Shown: positions 13,441 to 25,506, counted from the stretch's first letter. The stretch is 64,000 nt of DNA from Brachynemurus nebulosus (GCA_035578155.1 JAPWDM010000005.1:13792832-13856831); one strand, 5' to 3'. The notes: a model not told the origin generated them from the letters alone. Numbers and translations: made by a program.

Positions 13441-14050
13441 ATTGAAAAGTTTTTGAATTTTCCTAGCCGATTTTTTTCAAAAATTGTTGCAGTGAGTGGT
13501 ATGAGTTGAAGTATGAACTTGTTGTCAGTTTTACTTCGACAATTTACGATAATCGGGAGAAGGGTTTAAAACAAAATTTACCTGTACTTTGAAAATATTT
13601 AATACTCTGATACCATTGATCTATCGTATATTTTTCATATACTTAGATAACAGTAAACTCCAGTTATGACGAATATGTTTTTGTTTTAAGCAAAAGAAAA
13701 GGAAGAATCATAAATATTAAGTATAGAAGAGGTAGTGAACTAATTTAATGTGGCCAACATCGTCACAGTACATTTGACTGTGTAGGTATATCTATATATA
13801 ATACACCTAATCGTGACGTACTCGAGGTCAGTCGGGTCCACGGTCTGATTTGCAATGTTCAGGAGGACAGAACAACTTGACTTGACCCATGATGATGTTA
13901 TATACATCTATTACATATACGGCAGGTTTTATTATATTTAAAACAATACACAGTCAACGTGCGGTGGACATGCGATTAATTTGTGACTTGTTTTTTTTTG
14001 ACTGTGCTGTACAAGTGAGGAGAACTGAAAACAGAATTATAAAATAATAT
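13441..14050. other. AT-rich DNA, no gene recognised
   Basis: Nothing recognised. Confidence 0.5.
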
Positions 14051-14943
14051 GGTAACAATTTAGAGCATGGATACCGGTATTTCGGTAATACCGAAAACCG
14101 GAATATCGGACATTTTTATACGTTTTATAAAACCGGTATCAAAGTTTCCAATACCGGTATTTCGGTTTCGGTATTTAGCAAAATCAGATACTTTTTGTAT
14201 AAGCATGGATCATAAGTTATTACAATATCTTCAATTTTGGTTAATGTTTTCCAGATGCTCAGATGACCAAATATCTTATATTCATTCATATGTTTTTATA
14301 CATAGTTTTTACAATTCTGGAATAAATATTTTTAAGTATTTTTTTGCCGAAAAAAATACAAATTTACTGTATGTTTGGGTAAAATATTTTGCTATTGATG
14401 AATACTATTGTTAATTCTAATGGTATATAAAAAATTCCTTGCTCTGTGTAAATAAAAGAGTGAAATTTAAAAATTGATGTCCACGTACCTATTTTCTTAA
14501 AATTATTTTACGGTTGTCACCACGTCTTTGGACTATTTAAGCTGTGATTTTTCGTCCTTACACTTTGTGTGTATATATCTCTTTAAATTAAATGTGCAGT
14601 AGTATCGAAGAAAATTTATATTTTATTATTTTTTTGTTATTCCCTTTACTTTTCTTTACTATTTTATATTTTGTATTTAGTTTTAGTTAGATTTTTAACA
14701 TCTAAAAATGATGGAGTTTGTTATTTTTACTGTTATCAATCATATTCAATAAAACATATTACCTACTTATACAAAAACGATTTTCATTAAGAGTGTTTTT
14801 TAATATTTTTCTTTTTTTCTATACCATTTTTATTCAATACCGAAAAAATATCGAAATACCGGAATTTCGGTATTTTAAATTTTAATACCGAATAAATACC
14901 GGTATTATAAAATGACACCGATATTCCAAGCCTTAGGTAACAT
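14051..14943. mobile_element. hAT-like element with CCGGTATT arrays
   Basis: Ends TAGAGCATGGATACCGGT (14061) and, in complement, TAAGGCTTGGAATATCGGT (14935) are imperfect inverted repeats. Both subterminal regions are arrays of ATACCGGTATTTCGG-like words. The flanks share GGTAACA (14051-14057 and 14936-14942), a slightly disturbed target duplication. The 115-codon frame at 14067-14414 starts in the terminal array and shows no transposase motif, so it is not called as a gene. Confidence 0.75.
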
Positions 14944-15380
14944 TATATTTTTAATCGACTTCAGAAAAGAGGTTATCAGTTCGTCCCGTAAATATGTAAC
15001 ATTTTTAGAAATCTACCACTAAATTTCCGGAGTTTATGTATGTATGATTTAATATTTAAATAAAAAAAGAAAGGAGAAAAAGCTCCCTGGAATAAATATT
15101 AATATAGTAGTTCAGATTGTGTAATTAATACTAATTATGCCAACATTTGTAAATATGGTATACAAGTTAGTGTGTTTTCTGTTTATTGTAAAATTGAAAT
15201 TAAAATTTATCAAGTAGACTATTCTTTATGGCACTAGTGCTTTTTGCTTTTCGTGCTCTTAGGAACTACGAATCCGATTGGAATGACTATTTTTGCATTG
15301 ATTTAAATATTTTCCAACTTGAGAAATGGCACTAACTTCATCAAAATCGGTTCAGTAGTTTATGAAATATGTATCTATAC
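14944..15380 (+). repeat. AT-rich DNA with a retroelement-tail motif
   Basis: 15330-15360 reads CATCAAAATCGGTTCAGTAG, a phrase widespread in the 3' tails of insect dispersed elements. The foldback element at 15383 seems to have inserted into this tail. Otherwise nothing recognised. Confidence 0.4.
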
Positions 15381-15382
15381 TT

Positions 15383-15858
15383 ATACTCTCAAAACGATTT
15401 CTCTGTTAATTAAAATTTCTTTGATTTTGTTTTCTTTAATTCAAAAAAAAAAAAATTAAATAAAGAAATATTTCCTTGAATCAAAAAAAAAAAAATATTT
15501 TCTTTGATATTTTTTAGGTTATTCATATTAAATTACAACAATATTTTTTTGGGATATATAAATTTCACGAAGAATTTTTTCAACCTTCTCCCAAATTGCG
15601 TGGACTAGCTTTATAGAAGGATGGACATAATGAAACCAATATCTTCTATTTCATAGCTTTTCTGAAGATGATATTAAACATATCGAAAATATTTTGGCAA
15701 TTTTAATAAAGAAAAGCTATGAAATAGAAGATATTGGTTTCATTATGTCCATCCTTCTATAAAGCTAGTCCACGCAATTTGGGAGAAGGTTGAAAAAATT
15801 CTTCGTGATATTTTCTTTGATTTAAAGAAAAAATAATCAAACAAATCGTTTTGAGAGT
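15383..15858. mobile_element. Foldback element enclosing a perfect hairpin
   Basis: The outer inverted repeat ACTCTCAAAACGATTT (15383-15398) is matched at 15843-15858. Inside it are A-rich spacers, then the 99-bp hairpin arms. Flanks are ...TTAT and GTAA..., giving no clear duplication. A fragment with the same right end type (TTTTGAGAGGGTA) occurs near 25030. Confidence 0.75.
15565..15808. repeat. Perfect 99-bp inverted repeat
   Basis: Arms 15565-15663 and 15710-15808 are exact reverse complements by eye over all 99 bases, separated by a 46-base loop. The loop begins with CTGAAGA, then a GATAT/ATATC mini-stem (15670-15674 and 15680-15684) and GAAA (15685-15688), the layout of a hammerhead-type core. 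Confidence 0.95.
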
Positions 15859-16774
15859 GTAACTTTAACACATATGCATCGATTTAGATAATTTTTTATT
15901 TGAAATAGTACCCCTTTGAGGTGATCCCATATAAATTTGATCAAAATCAGAATCTGTCAGCTTCGACGACACCATGAAACTTCTCAATAACGAACAACAC
16001 TCATTAGGTATTTTTCGGTGATTAACTGATTACGTTTATACTAAGACCAAGGCCACTTTTTAAGAAGAAGTAATACCGATCGAATTCTTAAAGTTGGTGC
16101 TGAACCAACTTTAACAGTTTTATGAAAACATTAAATGTAGTTTAGTTGGTACTGCACCACCTTCAAAGACTGTCAGTTTATATTTATGTTTTGATTTTAA
16201 AAAGTCTTAAGTTTTTTTATTTTATTTTTTAATTCTTGTTATTAGTTTTTACCAAGTTTTTACGTGTTGATGTGTTTGCTTCAAAGCAAATACATCGATG
16301 ATGTCGCTACCATATAAAATTTCCTGTAGAATTAAGTATCGATATTTAAATTTTTTCTTCTATATTCATGATAAAACGGCGTTAACACCAGCAATAAATA
16401 TTTACACACAAAGCCTATATGTATATGTAATATGACAATTTATATTCAAAAATAGAAAAATAAGTACATTAATAATATATTATAATCTAGTATGTACGTA
16501 TTTATGTAATGTACATATAATTAAGTCAGTAATCCGTTTCTGACCTGACGGCTTGTAGCTGATTACATGGTGTACATTATTCTATTAGTTTGCTATTATA
16601 TGATATTTAATAGTGTATTATTAAAATCGTGAAAAGTAAACGATATTAAATTTATGTTACTTGGCGATTATAAATAATTTAAGCAGGGTCGTTTTATGCA
16701 ATAGGTACAGTTGGAATGAAAAGATACAAATTATCTGTAAAACAGACGTCTAGTTTGATTTTCACATCTCTAAC
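15859..16774. other. AT-rich DNA with two small hairpins
   Basis: Near 16090-16170, AAAGTTGGTGCTGAACCAAC and TTAGTTGGTACTGCACCACC form two related hairpins about 65 bp apart. No gene recognised in the rest. Confidence 0.5.
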
Positions 16775-17620
16775 ATTAACATCAGGCCTGGGAAAATGGT
16801 TTATAGAAACCATTTGAAATAGAAAATGGAAAATGGTTTCCAAAAATGCATTTAAAATACAAAATGGAAAATGGTTTTGCTGAACATATTTAAAATAGAA
16901 AATGGAAAATAGCTATTTAAAATGGATAATAAAATGCAAAATGCTTTTTTTACTTTAAATTTATTCTACAAATTTTCTATTATTATTTATATTAATAAAA
17001 AAAAAAGAAAATATCAAAAAGTTAAAAAATTAGAGCAGTCTTTTGAGAAAATTTTATAAAGTTTGTATGATATGAAAACAAAATTTAACTGTTGAAATAT
17101 TGTTACTCAAAAATACTGTAAAATAAAATTTTAGCCTTCATATATTCAAACCTTGACTACGCTAAAACTGCGACTTCTAAATTATGAAAATCATCTACTC
17201 AAATACAAAAACATTTCTTATCGACGTGTCTTAAAGATTACACAACTTGAGTCAAAAAAGTTTGAGAACTGCAACTCTAGTAGCAAATTTAACTCAAATG
17301 ACATTGCAACTCAGGTTATAAAAAGTGTGAGTCAGTTAAACCAAGTTACATTTAATTTACAATTTGTTAGAATTCAAGTCGTTCAATTCGAGTTCTATAA
17401 TTTATTAATATAAGTATCATACATATACACATAAATTTGAGGATATGTACATGCATTTTCATTTTAAATGTAAAATGGATTCAAAATTTCATTTTAAATA
17501 CAAAATAAAAATAGTTTTACCGAACTTATTTTAAAATAGAAAATGCAAAATGCCATTTTGTATTTTAAATACATATTTAAAAAGAAATCATTTTAAATAG
17601 TTCCTAGCCCTGATTAACAT
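16775..17620. mobile_element. hAT element with AAAATGG word arrays
   Basis: Element 16783-17612. Ends CAGGCCTGGGAA and, in complement, CAGGGCTAGGAA. Perfect 8-bp duplication ATTAACAT at 16775-16782 and 17613-17620. Both flanking portions are arrays of AAATAGAAAATGGAAAATGG-like words. The 86-codon frame at 17153-17413 has no recognised domain. Confidence 0.93.
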
Positions 17621-18227
17621 TATATTCACGATTCATTACACGTGAAAGCAAGGGAGCCAGCAATACTGTTTGGAATGGTAAAAATTCAATTAACTGAAAT
17701 TTTCAATTAATTGATATTTTTATTGAGGCATTTCATTGATAAGAGGTCGTAGAGTATGTGGGAAAAATTTATTTGGTTAATTTTCGGTATTTTTTAATAC
17801 AGCTAGACCTTTGTCTGTGCGGTGGATCGGGACCGCATAAAAAAAGTTTTATCGAAAATATATAGGGTAAACGGTTTAGTGATTGCCACCGTAACGTAAA
17901 ATTTTTTTTTAAAACGACTATAATTTGGAAAGTATATTGATTTTATAGAAATCAAAAAGCGTATTGTGAAGACCATTTTGTCTATTTTCATGGAGTATAC
18001 ATCTAAGTCAGTTTTATAAAGACAGATATACAAATAAATTAGTAAAAATGAATTAATGTAGAATTTTCAGTAATTGACACTTTGAAGATAATAATCATTG
18101 ACAGTCGGTATAGATTAGTTATTGACATCTTTTCCTCTTTCAGAAATGCCATACTTATGACCTTATGAGAAAGAAAGCAATAGTAGCATTAATGAAGCAA
18201 TTATAATACCTAGATAAACATTAATTT

Positions 18228-18762
18228 TATTAGGTGTGTGTAAAAGTTCTATCCGTTTCCCGAATCCCGAATACTGAGTTTAAAAAAAATTATTCCGTAT
18301 TAATAAATTATGTAATATTGCGCAATAATATTCTACATAACGTAAGCTCTCAATAGCTCGTGACTATACATACTTCTTGCTTACCCGTAATTAATTCGTT
18401 ATACGGTTAACATGTCGTGTAGCAAAGATCATATCAAACACTGTTTGCTTTATGAGTTTGACAAAGGTCATAATGCTGTCAAAGCTTGTCGTAATATTGT
18501 TGAGGTGTTACGGGGAAGGTGCTATAGACGAAAATACATGCCGTCGTTGATTTCGAAAATTCCGTAACGGAGATAAAAGCTGCGCCGATAAACCACGATC
18601 TGGACGCCCTTCGAAGTTGTAGCTTAAAATAACTGTTGAAGAATTAGCAGAGAAGTTTTCTACACACAGAACTACAGTAGAAAGACAAATACGTAAACTT
18701 AGATTTATTATTTTATTTTTTTATGCCCTAAAAACGGGTAGAACTTTTGCACACACCTAATA
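18228..18762 (+). mobile_element. mariner element, internally deleted
   Basis: A 531-bp element (18230-18760) flanked by TA (18228-18229 and 18761-18762). Inverted ends TTAGGTGTGTGTAAAAGTTC and, in complement, TTAGGTGTGTGCAAAAGTTC, of the TTAGG..GTGCAAAAGT style known from the irritans group. It keeps only the N-terminal third of the transposase and is dead. Confidence 0.93.
18412..18708 (+). pseudogene. mariner transposase N-terminal fragment
   Basis: From ATG 18412 the frame reads SKDHIKHCLLYEFDKGHNAV, the first helix-turn-helix region of mariner transposases. After a frameshift near 18508 it continues YGEGAIDENTCRR, stop, FRKFRNGDKSCADKPRSGRP, stop, and an ITVEELAEKFSTHRTTVERQ segment, the second helix-turn-helix that binds the terminal repeats. 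Normal mariner transposases are about 345 residues with a DD34D catalytic triad. Here only about 100 residues remain and no catalytic aspartate is present. Two in-frame stops (TGA where Trp is usual, TAG) and one frameshift confirm decay. Confidence 0.93.
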
Positions 18763-19795
18763 TTCCTAATATAATTAAATACATAGGTCAAAAATCATTG
18801 CCCGATATACGTAGGTATATACTTTAGAAAAAAAATTATTGTCTTACTTTTACGTAAAATGAGTTTTGTTTTGCAAATAAAATGAAGTAATTATTCATTT
18901 GTAGCATAGGCAGGACATAAGTTTTTTTTATGGACAACTTATGTTACTAAATACTTCCTTTTTACTCATACCATTCATGACAGCTTGGATGGTTAACTCT
19001 AAATCAACCTCAGAATATTGTTTTAAATATGGCAAGTTCTTTTTAACCTTAAGCATATCTTCAATTAAAGTAACATTAACCACATGTTGAGTTACGAATA
19101 AAAATATTTTTGACGCTTATGGTAGATTTTAATACTAACAAGCAACTAACGAGTCTTAAAACAGTGATTGACACAGCCGAATTATACTTAATGACAGATA
19201 ACGTGATAACAAAGTCGTGACAGTCGTAAATACCCCAAATAATAATTAAAATATTAACTTATGGTAAAAATTTCGCAATACAATATTTGTTAACTTATAA
19301 TGTATTCATATAAATTCGAAACAATTAACAAAATTAACAATTTTTTTTTACATATTTACGAATTTGACTGTAGCTTACACACACGACTATTAAAACAGTT
19401 ACCGACAGAACGTTTATAAACCTTTTGTAACAAGAGTTGGCTAGATATAAACTGACACAACAAAGAAATCGTTGATTCGTTTTTTAAAAATAATTACCAC
19501 TTTAATTGTTAATTATAACGGTTTAAATTTATACGTCTCAATCACTATCGGGGTGTCAACCACTATACCGTTCATCCTAACTCAAAACGCTCGAAACCTT
19601 GCGATTTCCTTAGAAGTTTCTTTTCTATAACCATTAATTTACACGTGGGAACATTTTATTTCATATTTATAATATTATAGAGATTGTGAAAAATACATCT
19701 GTAAAAAAAAATAAATGATACAATAACTTTTATTCTTATGCATGATTAAATGCTTAAAAACCATTAAAAAGTATTTTTATCAAAGAAAGTTTATA

Positions 19796-20013
19796 ATATT
19801 TATCGTCAAAATTTTTAACAAAGCCAACAAAAAAATTTGATGACGCTTAACTAGGACACTAAACGACACAAGCGTTCAAGTGCAGCTGATTGATATTCGT
19901 TGATATTCGAGTAATCTCGGTATATACACTACCTGACAAAAACATTCGATACAACGATATACAAGCTCTTACTCGCTTTAAGAGGGGTACCCGCTTTGGG
20001 CGACCTTCCCCTA
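19796..20013 (-). mobile_element. Truncated end of a TA-GGGGAAGG element
   Basis: The reverse complement of this stretch matches 32416-32634 with few differences, starting at TAGGGGAAGGTCGCCCAAAG (20013 downwards) and including ATATCGTTGTATCGAATG. Only this end is present; inward it stops abruptly at repeat R1. It is a solo or truncated copy of the element described at 32416-33360. Confidence 0.88.
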
Positions 20014-21147
20014 ATTTTTATATGTGATATTAAACTATAGGTGTCACTTAGGCGATTAGTATAAAAATCCACACTTCAAAAATAAAGTTCTCATTTTTTT
20101 CCCTTTCTAGTTCTGAAAAAAATTTAAAAAAAATTATAATATGTAATTCATAGATATTTATTTAAATGGTTCCAATTTTATTTTTTTAAATTAACGTTAA
20201 GGGTTGTGGGTTGTTGCCATTTTTCCCTTATTATCAGAGTTAATGTTTAAGGTGGTTACCTTGTGACATGCTAGTAGAAAAAATTGCGAACCAAAATTAC
20301 TTTATGTCATTATTGTCTGTATTATTGGATAGATGTTGATACGTATTAGTTTTCATACCAACATGTAGATGCATACTTTCAAACAGCCTGTATATACACA
20401 CTTATACTATCAAAGTTTTTTATTATAAATACGCTGGCATCCTTGTCATTTTACCCAACAAACATATTAAGTGGTATGCATATGCGTTTGGAACCCTGTA
20501 TTTTTTCACCTGTACAAGATAGATATATGCTCTCGCGGACTTTTTTGTAGAGAATTCGGTTCTCTACAAAAAAGGTCTTAACACTTTTCAATGTATCTAT
20601 CACCGTTTTCGCTACGTAAGCGGTGAAAGGTCAAAAAACGCGATTTATGAATTTTCAATATTGTTTATAAGTAAATACGAATAAACCAGTTATTTAATAT
20701 ACAGCGTTGCCAGACTGCTTTGGTTCAGTTGCTTGAAATTGATGTATTTATAAAAATACTATAATTTCTCTGATGATATCTTCAATTCAAAACGATCAAC
20801 AAATAATTCAATTTTCTCTTTACATTCAGAACTTATTAATCTTCCTATCCCTAGTTTTTTATTGAATTCTGTCGAGTCATTATATTATTAAATACAAAAT
20901 AAGGGTACGTAGTCAGAATTTTGAGATCTAATACATGGAGTAGATACAAACTTTAACCCTAATTATCTTAATTTAGAAACGATCAATCTTTCCTAAATTA
21001 CAAGGGCAATCAGATATAGCATTCTTCTTTATACTATTAAAATTTGAAACTATTCTGTCGAAAAGTTGAATGTCGAGGTAACTACCTTAAGTTTCTTACT
21101 TTCTCGTGATTTTGATTCACGTTATGCAATTTAATGTCCATTTTTTT
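20014..21147. other. AT-rich DNA with a 16-bp hairpin at 20535-20577
   Basis: ACTTTTTTGTAGAGAA and its complement TTCTCTACAAAAAAGGT surround a 5-base loop. The flanking text up to 20640 is less AT-rich and looks like a repeat fragment. No gene recognised. Confidence 0.5.
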
Positions 21148-21215
21148 TAAAAACCGCATAATATAAATCGTACAGAAAAATAGCACAAAAAAGTACCGCA
21201 TAAAAAATGTTTAGC
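21148..21215. repeat. R1-like fragment
   Basis: ATCGTACAGAAAAATAGCAC and ACCGCATAAAAAATG resemble the downstream part of repeat R1 at 34740-34785. Confidence 0.45.
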
Positions 21216-21970
21216 TGTAAACAGCGATCTGAAATCAAAATCGGGATTTCGTCAACATAGAAATAAGTATAACTTCTGAAGTATTAATTTTTTGGTAAAA
21301 AGTGAAGAGACCTTTCTTATTGGTATTGCACCATGTAATACGGAAAAAGTTTTAAAAATGCAAACATATTGCTCTTTCTCATTCGTATAAACCTATAAAC
21401 AATTTCGGTTTAAACATGAACTTTTATTAGTACATACTATGCATAGAACGAGATTATGTAAAACACATTTTAGGCGAATAATTTTGACTATTCAACTTCT
21501 TTCTGAAACTATACTAATAAAGACCCTTAACAAAGGTAATATTATTCAGGAAAATTTTTTTTTGGGTTAATAAAATATAGTTATGGGACTCGCTATATAA
21601 GTGAAAAGTGAAATATCTATAAATGATGTTTCCAAAACTAGTGTTCTACTGTATAGATTAATTTTGGTTTATCGCCGATACAATGTTGCAATTCTTCGAA
21701 CTTAAAAATTAAAAAACTGCATTTTTATTTGCATTATTATTCAATATTTTTGACTTTTTTGACGTATTTTTATATTATATTCAATAATTCTGCACGCATC
21801 TATACAAATATATTACAATGTATGTTTCTATATAGATCAGTGTTTCTTAACCGATCTCAAAATGGAACTACTTTTATGCAAAGAGAATTAGGTTTTCGAC
21901 TATAGGATACCACGTTTTGAAGTTTAGTATTCTTTTATTTACGGCACATAATAGCAGACGCCTAGCACGA
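21216..21970. other. AT-rich DNA, no gene recognised
   Basis: Nothing recognised. Confidence 0.5.
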
Positions 21971-22350
21971 TACAGTACAACCTTTATCGCTTAAAAAAAA
22001 GGAAACGGCAGAGTTTACGGATAATTGATCGAGTATATTGAGGCGGCAGGCGAGAGGAGTATATCGGGAATATAGAGGCGGCAAATTTTTAAAAAGGGCG
22101 GAAAAATCAGTGATTTAATTTCTTGGGATGTTATTGGCCGGGGATTTTTTTGATAGGGAATGTTTTTTTGGAGGATGATACTGCGGGGATTTTATAACGG
22201 GGTATATTATTTCGGAATTATTATTGGTGGGAACCATCCTATACGTGACAGGTTCCCACAAGACTATCCGATTTTCTACCGTACCGTAACTAAAAAAAGA
22301 TTGAAAAACGCTGCTATAGAGATAAATAAAAGTGTCTTTTTATAAATAAA
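21971..22350. repeat. pogo-like terminus followed by a G-rich tract
   Basis: TACAGTACAACCTTTATCGC at 21971 resembles pogo/Tigger-type termini (CAGTA.AACCT...). It is followed to about 22250 by a strand-asymmetric G-rich tract (GAGGCGGCAGGCGAGAGGAG, GGCCGGGGATTTTTTTG, GCGGGGATTTTATAACGGGG). No matching second end was found. The 61-codon frame at 22160-22345 is a reading of this tract, with no domain recognised. Confidence 0.4.
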
Positions 22351-23539
22351 ATATAAATACCATCATATGCGATTAAATTATGCGATTAAATTATATACAT
22401 AAATTTAAAAAAAAAAAGTATAATATTATGAAAGTATTTTCTCTTTAAATTTTGGAGAGTGTTGTATACAAGAATGAAACATGGTCTGTGTCGTATTAAA
22501 GGACACAGAAAATGTTTGTTACATTGTGGAAATAATAAACTAAGCTATACACAAGTTACTTATAGTTCCGAATAACTTAAAATTATGAAAATTAAAAAAA
22601 AAATAAGTATCATTTAAATTGTGTAAAATAATATGACATCAAGTACACTTTGGACAGATTAAATAAATTGAATAATGCAATATAACTGTTTGTTTGTATC
22701 TACAAGTTTGAATTTGTTCATTATTTTAAATAAGTAGTTCATCTGTAGTTCATTACCTAACAACGCTATTTAATTTGTGTTTCGCTTGGTGATTGGTGAT
22801 ATTCTATAGCTTCTCTTCGCTGAAGAGGGAAAGTATTTTTAATCCGTTGGGACTAGGAGTGACACTTTTCTCCTTCCATGACTAAAGTACGTATTTTAGT
22901 CTCACAATTACAAAAACATTTCTTTTATGAAGATAAATTACTTTGATTGTGATATATTAAAGCTATTCGAAATTAAATTTTAATAAAAAGCAGCACATAG
23001 ACCCAAACTTAAACCCTGGTCACATGAATAATTTAGTCATACTCCTATAAAACAGAATGATAGATACCTAACAATTAATGTGATTAATGATTATATTAAA
23101 AAAAATTAGGCATAGTTACTAATTCGGTACTGACGCTCAACACACAGTTGTGGCTACAGGGGAGCTTAGTCCTGCTATCTACGGTATATTATTACTATAC
23201 AGAGAGTTCTTAGTTACCAATTGCCCGATTAGTATCAGCCTAATTGTAATTTTGATATTGAATGAACGTATATGTACGTAAGAAACCTCATCATGTCACC
23301 AATGAGAGTTTTATATTTTTAAAAAGTTTCAACATTTGTGATAATATAACTATAAACAAAGTATGAGGATTTTTAAGATTATCTATGAAACTTCTGGCTC
23401 GGTATCCATAAGGACTGTTCCATTACTATAACGAAAATGCTCTTTGATTGAATATAAACTTGTTTTTATTAGTGAAGAAACTATAAGAAGGGAAAGTATA
23501 CTAGTCAGATCAATTTGAGTATGTGCGATTTTACTCGTT
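22351..23539. other. AT-rich DNA, no gene recognised
   Basis: Nothing recognised; a short direct repeat TATGCGATTAAATTA occurs near 22367-22395. Confidence 0.5.
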
Positions 23540-24735
23540 TCTTGACGTTTTTGGGCTTAAGAAACCCAGAAAACCAAAAATCCGGATGGAAATGTTCCGA
23601 TCCTCTACTTTTTATCTAAACATTTTTGTTTCTATATACGTATGTTGGCGTTTCAAGCAATAAAGATCACCAGATCTACTAGGACTAGAGAGATGAAACT
23701 AGGCTCAAAATAATTTTGGAGTGCCATGATTCTCAAAACTTTTTGGAAAAATCAAAATATTCTGATTTTTCTCAATTTTTTTTTTGCTACTTTATTTATG
23801 AAAATCTATGAAACATAGAAGAAGAGTATTACAAAAGGTCTCAGTTATGTCGAGGACAAAATTCATTTTATAAATCACTTAAGGAGAGGGTAAGGTTTTT
23901 GTTATTTTTTTGTGACGACACAGTTAAAATCTCTTTATTAAAACCAGCGGTACATTAAGTATAACATTCGCAGAATATTGTATAAAATTTTCACGAAGAA
24001 ATATTAGAAAATACAGTAATGGCAGTAATTATTCGAACGTGTCTCGGAAAAAAGTAGAATTGCGGTGCCCCTCATAACTTGGTGTTGGATCATCCGAAAT
24101 AAAAAAAATAATGTTCATTCGTTAAATAATAGTTTTCCTCAGGTAACGCTGGGAGGGTTTTTCGAAATTTCAATTTTTCACTTTTTTGGAACACTTAGAA
24201 CGGAAAAACAAGATTTTTGCGAAAAAATTGGCTAATTTGTTATTGTAAAATAAAATTTGAAAAAATCTCTCCAGCGTTACCTCGTAAATTACGTACAGAA
24301 ATAGTGTTCAAATTTCAAATGGGTCGGTCCTGTAGTTTTTAAGTTATGAGGGGCACCGACTTTGAAAACGTGAACTGTGGGGAAAACGCTTTCAAGTTTT
24401 GAACACTTAAAAATTCTTGTAAAAACTGATATAGAATACTTACTACTAAACTAAATTTTGGACCCTACACTGACAAAATATACAGTACAGGTATAAACAC
24501 GTTGGTACTTCCATTGAAATTTCTATAATATAACTGAGAGAGAAAGAGATATTAGAAAGCGAAACATCTGCCAGGTAACAACAAAAATGCTTATAACTTC
24601 GTCAATTTTGTTCCAATCAACTTGAAATTTTGAGACAATATTCTTGCATTCAGTTAACAAAATAAAAAAAAATGCAAAAAAAAAGATTATCTTAATACCT
24701 TACCCTGCCCTTAAGAGAATTTTGATCTTCTTGTT
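23540..24735. repeat. Dispersed repeat R2, copy interrupted by a TTAA element
   Basis: 23540-23882 and the text after 24710 (GAGAATTTTGATCTTC) match 13090-13440, where the same site reads continuously (AGTAAGTGAATTTTGATTTT). This paralogous empty site supports the boundaries of the inserted element at 23883-24710. Confidence 0.6.
23879..24714. mobile_element. TTAA-target MITE
   Basis: Element 23883-24710 between TTAA copies (23879-23882 and 24711-24714). Ends GGAGAGGGTAAGGT and, in complement, GGGCAGGGTAAGGT. A second, inner inverted pair CGGTGCCCCTCATAACTT (24063) and its complement (24341-24358), plus a GGTAACGCTGG/CCAGCGTTACC pair, make it strongly palindromic. No transposase. A 3-bp TAA duplication is equally possible. 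Confidence 0.75.
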
Positions 24736-25506
24736 TTTTCTAAACCTTATCTTCTATAGGTATTAGAACTAAACAATTTTTAAAATTTTGCAGAATAGTA
24801 GGAATCGTAACATACCTACCTTTCATAAATGTATCACAGTGGATGGAGGTGATTTGAAATATGAATTTTCCCCTCTGGAGTGGATATGAAATATGAAATT
24901 CAAAAAAAAAAAAGTTTTCTTAATTTTTTCCTTTTTTAGTACTCAAAGAAATATTTCTTTAAACTAAAAAATAATTTTTTTAAGTTGAAGAAAATAAAGT
25001 CAAAGAAATTATTATTATTTGAACAACGAATTATTTTGAGAGGGTAGAGACTTGAAAATTTGTGTTTTCTTTATTAGAATCAACTCTTTATTAGAATGTT
25101 ATATATTTCCATTTCTCTGTAAGGATTCACATTACTGTTAGACCTATAAATAATCGAACAAGCTATTGTCATATCAGTATTTTTGTTTTTCTTTAGTACC
25201 TACGACATTTTCTCTGTCACAATTATTTATTAGATGTACATATAACAAATATGTATGTTTATCTCTAATATCTGCATATTGATATAAAATATGTGCATAC
25301 CCATATTGTACAAGTTTTTGGATTGTATCTAACCATCTACAAACATAAGTCGTATATAGGCATCAATACACTGAACGCAATTAATATTGTAATATAATTA
25401 ATTATGGCATTACAATTTAATTATAACATACATATTATAACTCTTTACATATAAGTACAAAACTGATTTATCACATACAATAAGTCTCCGATACAACATT
25501 ATTGTA
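24736..25506. other. AT-rich DNA with a foldback-family fragment at 24895-25055
   Basis: A-rich and T-rich blocks ending GAATTATTTTGAGAGGGTA resemble the right arm of the foldback at 15383-15858. Nothing else recognised. Confidence 0.4.

Larger units (their letters stand above)
17863..19579. mobile_element. TA-target element with TIR GGGTAAACGGTTTAGTG
   Basis: Element 17865-19577 with TA on both sides. Left end GGGTAAACGGTTTAGTGATT; complement of the right end GGATGAACGGTATAGTGGTT. Internal TGATTGACA-like words recur (near 18068, 18096, 18120 and 19165). It interrupts repeat R1 and is itself interrupted by a mariner at 18230-18760. No transposase of its own was recognised. The short frame at 17803-18033 spans the boundary and is not a gene. 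Confidence 0.8.
17817..19795. repeat. Dispersed repeat R1, interrupted copy
   Basis: 17817-17864 (GGTGGATCGGGACCGCATAA...) and 19578-19795 (ACTCAAAACGCTCG..., ATTCTTATGCATGATT...) together match 34428-34640, which is continuous. The interruption is the TA-target element at 17865-19577. R1 contains CCGCATAAAAAA words reminiscent of pogo/Tigger interiors. A further fragment lies at 21148-21215. Confidence 0.7.

Noticed and set aside
14067..14414. 115-codon plus frame
   Set aside because: Begins in the terminal word array of a hAT-like element and has no transposase motif.
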